Under the pieces are notes generated by a model. That model was not told where the DNA came from. It saw nothing but the letters and a program-made list of their open reading frames with translations, and ran no database searches. A stretch of 64,000 bases of DNA from an uncultured Lachnospiraceae bacterium. GTDB lineage: Bacteria; Bacillota; Clostridia; Lachnospirales; Lachnospiraceae. Position numbers and translations under genes: made by a program. Position 1 is the first letter of the stretch, and every line of letters begins with the position of its first letter. Positions 61,461 to 64,000 of this stretch are shown piece after piece. The stretch lies in assembly GCA_910578345.1 (NCBI GenBank), contig CAJTRA010000003.1, forward strand, positions 241,431 through 305,430, in the 5' to 3' direction.

Positions 61461-62123
61461 CTAATTCCGACCTGTTTCCCAGACCTTTTCATCGAGCGGC
61501 ACACTGCATCCCCACGATGCCGCCGCCTTTTGAAACATCTTTTTCGCAAGGGTCTTGAAGATCAGTCCCATGAGCAGACGGATCGGCAGTGGAAAATATT
61601 CCGGACCGGTAAATTTCTTCGCTTCCTCCCGCAGAAACCCGTCTCCTTCCGCGAACAGTCTGCCCATCGCCTGATACGGTCCGGTGACCTGCGCCTGTTT
61701 CTCTTCCCCCAGAATCCGGATTCCGAAATTATCTCCCTTTACCAGACAGCCGCCATAGCGGACCCCCAGATATTCGGGCAGTTTCTCCAGAAATGCCTCA
61801 CCGCAGCGAAGCTGGCACCCTTCCGCAAAACCGCTTTGCAAAAGAAAAGAAAGCCTTGTATGCGTATCCTTCTCAGGGAGGGTTTCCATAAATTCCAGGA
61901 GAAGTCCGGGCACGCATTCTACATATAATGGCAGCGCAATAAGGATTTCATCGTTTCTGATATAAGCATCACGAATAGCGTCCCATGTTTTCCGTTCGGA
62001 GACCGCATAGATCTCAAAGGTGACTCCTTTTTCTGACAGTCCTTTTGCAAAGGCGGCAATGATCTTCTCCGTATTGCTGTCTTTACGCACCCGCGGACTT
62101 CCATTGATTATCACAACATGCAT
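61461..62123 (-). CDS. Flavodoxin-fold NAD(P)H-dependent oxidoreductase
   Basis: The 220-residue protein opens MHVVIINGSPRVRKDSNTEK, the FMN-phosphate loop of the NADPH-dependent FMN reductase/flavodoxin family. It continues with IALPLYVECVPGLLLEFMET, the isoalloxazine-side loop. The start at ATG 62121-62123 has GGGAGG seven bases ahead, while a longer frame lacks one. It overlaps the next gene upstream by 13 bases, so both act together. The pair may be subunits or paralogues that reduce quinones, nitro compounds or iron carriers. Substrate is not known. Confidence 0.85.
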   Translation of the reverse strand: MHVVIINGSPRVRKDSNTEKIIAAFAKGLSEKGVTFEIYAVSERKTWDAIRDAYIRNDEILIALPLYVECVPGLLLEFMETLPEKDTHTRLSFLLQSGFAEGCQLRCGEAFLEKLPEYLGVRYGGCLVKGDNFGIRILGEEKQAQVTGPYQAMGRLFAEGDGFLREEAKKFTGPEYFPLPIRLLMGLIFKTLAKKMFQKAAASWGCSVPLDEKVWETGRN

Positions 62124-62629
62124 GAAACCGCCTCCCTTCCGTTGCTCTCGGAAAAGACGCCCAGCGAACGGCTCCCTAAATTCAGCGCAGTGCGCTGACA
62201 CCACCGTTCCAGGTACGCCTGGTCGCCGTCTCCGGTATAGATGATCCCAAGATCCGGCTGATGATCATAGCGCATGACATGACGCATCTGCCCGTCTTTG
62301 AATTTCAGATACATAGTGACAAGCGGCATGATCCTGTCTACGATGTTTTTGGTCTGCCAGGAGACAAATCCAAAGTGCGTATCCGAAACCAGCCAGACCT
62401 GGTCCGCTTTGCTCATTTTTCTCAGAATCGGCTCATAATCGTCCTGAATGACACAAACGCCCGGCGTTTTCAGCCAACAGTAATTACAGCCGACGCAGTG
62501 CGAAATGTGCATCCCCGTGGTGTCGATCAGTTCAAACCCGGCCGCATTTCCACCACTGCGAAGCAACTCCTTCGCTATTCCTCTTCCGATCTGTCTTGTC
62601 GTTGTATCGATCATTAAAACCATTTCCAT
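62111..62629 (-). CDS. Flavodoxin-fold oxidoreductase with Cys-x-x-Cys motif
   Basis: The 172-residue flavodoxin-like protein starts at ATG 62627-62629 (MEMVLMIDTTTRQIGRGIAK) after GAGGAGAACA. HISHCVGCNYCWLKTPGVCV carries the CxxC pair typical of iron-sulfur flavoprotein-like reductases, and ADQVWLVSDTHFGFVSWQTK is the flavin loop. The GSPR FMN loop of its neighbour is DTTTRQ here, so it may have lost tight FMN binding or act as a partner. It overlaps the next gene by 13 bases. Confidence 0.8.
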   Translation of the reverse strand: MEMVLMIDTTTRQIGRGIAKELLRSGGNAAGFELIDTTGMHISHCVGCNYCWLKTPGVCVIQDDYEPILRKMSKADQVWLVSDTHFGFVSWQTKNIVDRIMPLVTMYLKFKDGQMRHVMRYDHQPDLGIIYTGDGDQAYLERWCQRTALNLGSRSLGVFSESNGREAVSCML

Positions 62630-62730
62630 TGTTCTCCTCTGCAAACCGAATGCTGACCGCCGACTCTGCTTAGTTCCCCGATAAACCCGGATTCTGATAC
62701 GGCGCTTTTCAGATCCATTTCGTCAACGAT

Positions 62731-62979
62731 CTACTGTATGATATGGGCCGTAATAATGGTATAGCTGTAAGAATTGACGGTCAGCCTCACATTGTCAGTC
62801 TCACAATACCAGTTCTTGCCCTGTTGGCAGATATGACAATCCTTATTCATGATCAGACTTTTGCAGTATCCGACAACATCATCCGTATCTAATTTCAGAT
62901 TCCTCCTGATCCTGTCAATTCCCATTGGAGTAGTATGAATCTTATCGATATGATCGATCAATCGTCTGCAATCACTCAT
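62731..62979 (-). CDS. DUF3781 family protein
   Basis: The 82-residue protein shows the family pattern: IDKIHTTPMGIDRIRRNLKL, DTDDVVGYCKSLIMNKDC, QGKNWYCETDNVRLTVNSYS and the C-terminal YTIITAH. Function is unknown; members are small cytosolic proteins of Firmicutes. TGACAGGAGCG stands ahead of the ATG. It is one gene upstream of the flavodoxin pair on the same strand. Confidence 0.88.
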   Translation of the reverse strand: MSDCRRLIDHIDKIHTTPMGIDRIRRNLKLDTDDVVGYCKSLIMNKDCHICQQGKNWYCETDNVRLTVNSYSYTIITAHIIQ

Positions 62980-63186
62980 GATGCCACGCTCCTGTCAACA
63001 TTATGTTGCATTGCCTGCCGCCTCATTTACCACGCGTATTGAGTCTGCCCCCTCTATTGCCGGCAGGTTATCTGTCTGTTTCATATTGCCACTCGGAAAA
63101 TAGTTTGTCAACAGAAAGCGGTTGAACCCCTACACATTCGGCAACGGTATACGCAGACAGCCACAAGCCAAGACAATATAAAACAT

Positions 63187-63552
63187 TTATTTTACCATTC
63201 CTCCTTTGTCATTCCCGATTGTGTCCGCAGATGACGTATTTGCTTTCCCGTTGTAATATCCGTCTGCTCCTTGTTCGAAATAGTTCCTCCTCTCTGATAC
63301 TGATTCTATCAAGGATATTTCGCAATAGCCGTCACTTCCACCATGCCCCGCATCCACGACAACACAAACTCCTGGCGCATTATTCTCCATCGAAGTTACA
63401 GGAGCAGTGTCGTTACACATCCGCAAACCATAAGTATTATCATTATAACTGGTATCAATATGACGATTATCCTCAACAGATACACAATCATAAGCCGCTT
63501 CATCTTTCTCTTCCTGCGTTTTTTCCTCTTTCCATATTGTTTCCTGTTCATT
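63187..63552 (-). pseudogene. Broken N-acetylmuramoyl-L-alanine amidase (Amidase_3)
   Basis: From ATG 63550-63552 one frame gives a very basic start and one membrane segment: MNRKQYGKRKKRRKRKMKRL, then MIVYLLRIIVILIPVIMIIL. It stops at CGCVTTLLL. In another frame the same DNA goes on NNAPGVCVVVDAGHGGSDG, the zinc-site opening of Amidase_3 cell-wall amidases, then loses homology and ends at 63187. At least one frameshift and loss of the rest of the catalytic domain have occurred (usual length over 250). It would have cut peptidoglycan. The rest of the gap to 62980 has no gene. Confidence 0.65.
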
Positions 63553-63673
63553 GCCGCATTTGTTCCTCAATCTGAAGTCAACAACCTCGCTGCAATCAAC
63601 GGGGTTGTTGCCCCTCGCGGCAGTCGCCAAATGTGCATGCAAGCATGCCCACTTGGCTCGTTGCTCGCGGGAA

Positions 63674-64000
63674 TCAATGGCTTTTGGGTAAAGCGATTTC
63701 CTCACCACTTTCTTTTGATAATACATAAATATTGCCTGTATCACAGGTAACGGACATTGCAGGTATATCACTGATCAATTCTTTGTTGTTCCCGTCCTTG
63801 CCGCAGGAATATAAGCCTCCGCCGTCAGTCCTGGAAACATAATAGATTGACTGTTCATCCATGCAGAAATCATATGCAACTATATTTTCATAAGTGTAAG
63901 TTTCATTACTGGAAACGTCATATCTTGTTAAAACCCCCTGTTCATTTTTGTAAAAGATGCTTTCCCCATCGAATGAAATATTTCCGTTTGCAGGAATGCC
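63674..64000 (-). CDS. Secreted beta-propeller-like protein (DUF5050 type), C-terminal part
   Basis: The frame enters from the right edge and stops at 63674. About 108 residues repeat the blade pattern GNISFDGESIFYKNEQGVLT, DFCMDEQSIYYVSRTDGGGL and VTCDTGNIYVLSKESG. This is the four-stranded repeat seen in DUF5050 and TolB-like propellers of surface proteins. Signal and function cannot be judged because most of the gene is outside. Directly downstream is the broken amidase gene. Confidence 0.7.
   Translation of the reverse strand, partial: GIPANGNISFDGESIFYKNEQGVLTRYDVSSNETYTYENIVAYDFCMDEQSIYYVSRTDGGGLYSCGKDGNNKELISDIPAMSVTCDTGNIYVLSKESGEEIALPKSH

Noticed and set aside
1..64000. CRISPR array, rRNA operon, prophage or complete insertion sequence
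   Set aside because: No regular spaced repeats, no rRNA sequence and no complete transposase or phage module was seen.

Overview
The window reads as a chromosomal segment of an anaerobic Gram-positive Clostridia bacterium, most likely a Lachnospiraceae member. The evidence is a SCIFF peptide with its radical-SAM maturase next to secDF, a MurE with the diaminopimelate-type DNPR motif, strong AGGAGG ribosome sites, sigma-A promoters of TTGACA-N17-TATAAT type and a low-to-mid GC. Most genes lie on the minus strand.

Layout. 1-10.5 kb: a cut-off MBOAT acyltransferase, rsmF, an ArsR-type regulator convergent with a secreted GH43 arabinanase, a small alarmone synthetase, a FliD-C-terminus-like protein, and an operon of a coiled-coil protein with a LytTR/GHKL two-component pair behind a possible flagellar-sigma promoter. 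10.8-16.4 kb: a DUF975 protein and a phosphate block, NptA (behind a three-repeat Pho box) and pstSCA without pstB. 16.5-19.5 kb: an AT-rich decayed mobile island with a DUF1016 fragment, a frameshifted AbiE type IV toxin-antitoxin pair, an intact class-III-cyclase-like protein, an AraC fragment and the C-terminus of a tyrosine integrase. 19.5-25 kb: a low-molecular-weight phosphatase, a response regulator with two ABC-2 permeases but no ATPase or kinase, an XRE membrane regulator, an MBL hydrolase and small membrane proteins.

25-31.7 kb: the biotin operon bioY-bioB-bioD-bioA behind a clear BirA operator, an MFS carrier, an aldo/keto reductase with ferredoxin-like clusters and a small gene broken by a stop codon. 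31.9-47.5 kb: one tRNA-Ala, then the housekeeping run rlmN, rsmB, membrane Zn-protease, fmt, def, priA, murE, recJ, and secDF with the SCIFF genes scfB and scfA and a TIGR04086 membrane protein. 47.8-54.3 kb: a CorC/HlyC protein, a HAD phosphatase, an SseB-like protein, an EamA transporter, hisS and an acetyltransferase.

54.5-64 kb: a two-component/ABC locus collapsed by deletions (kinase ATPase domain and transporter ATPase lost), then a complete BlaI-BlaR1 beta-lactam sensing pair. Its operators recur in front of a large internally duplicated lipoprotein and no beta-lactamase is nearby. The end holds two overlapping flavodoxin-like reductases, a DUF3781 protein, a broken amidase and a cut-off beta-propeller protein.

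The parts most worth following are the BlaI-controlled duplicated lipoprotein (56.6-61.4 kb), the cyclase-like protein in the AbiE island, and three transport loci that lack a local ATPase gene.
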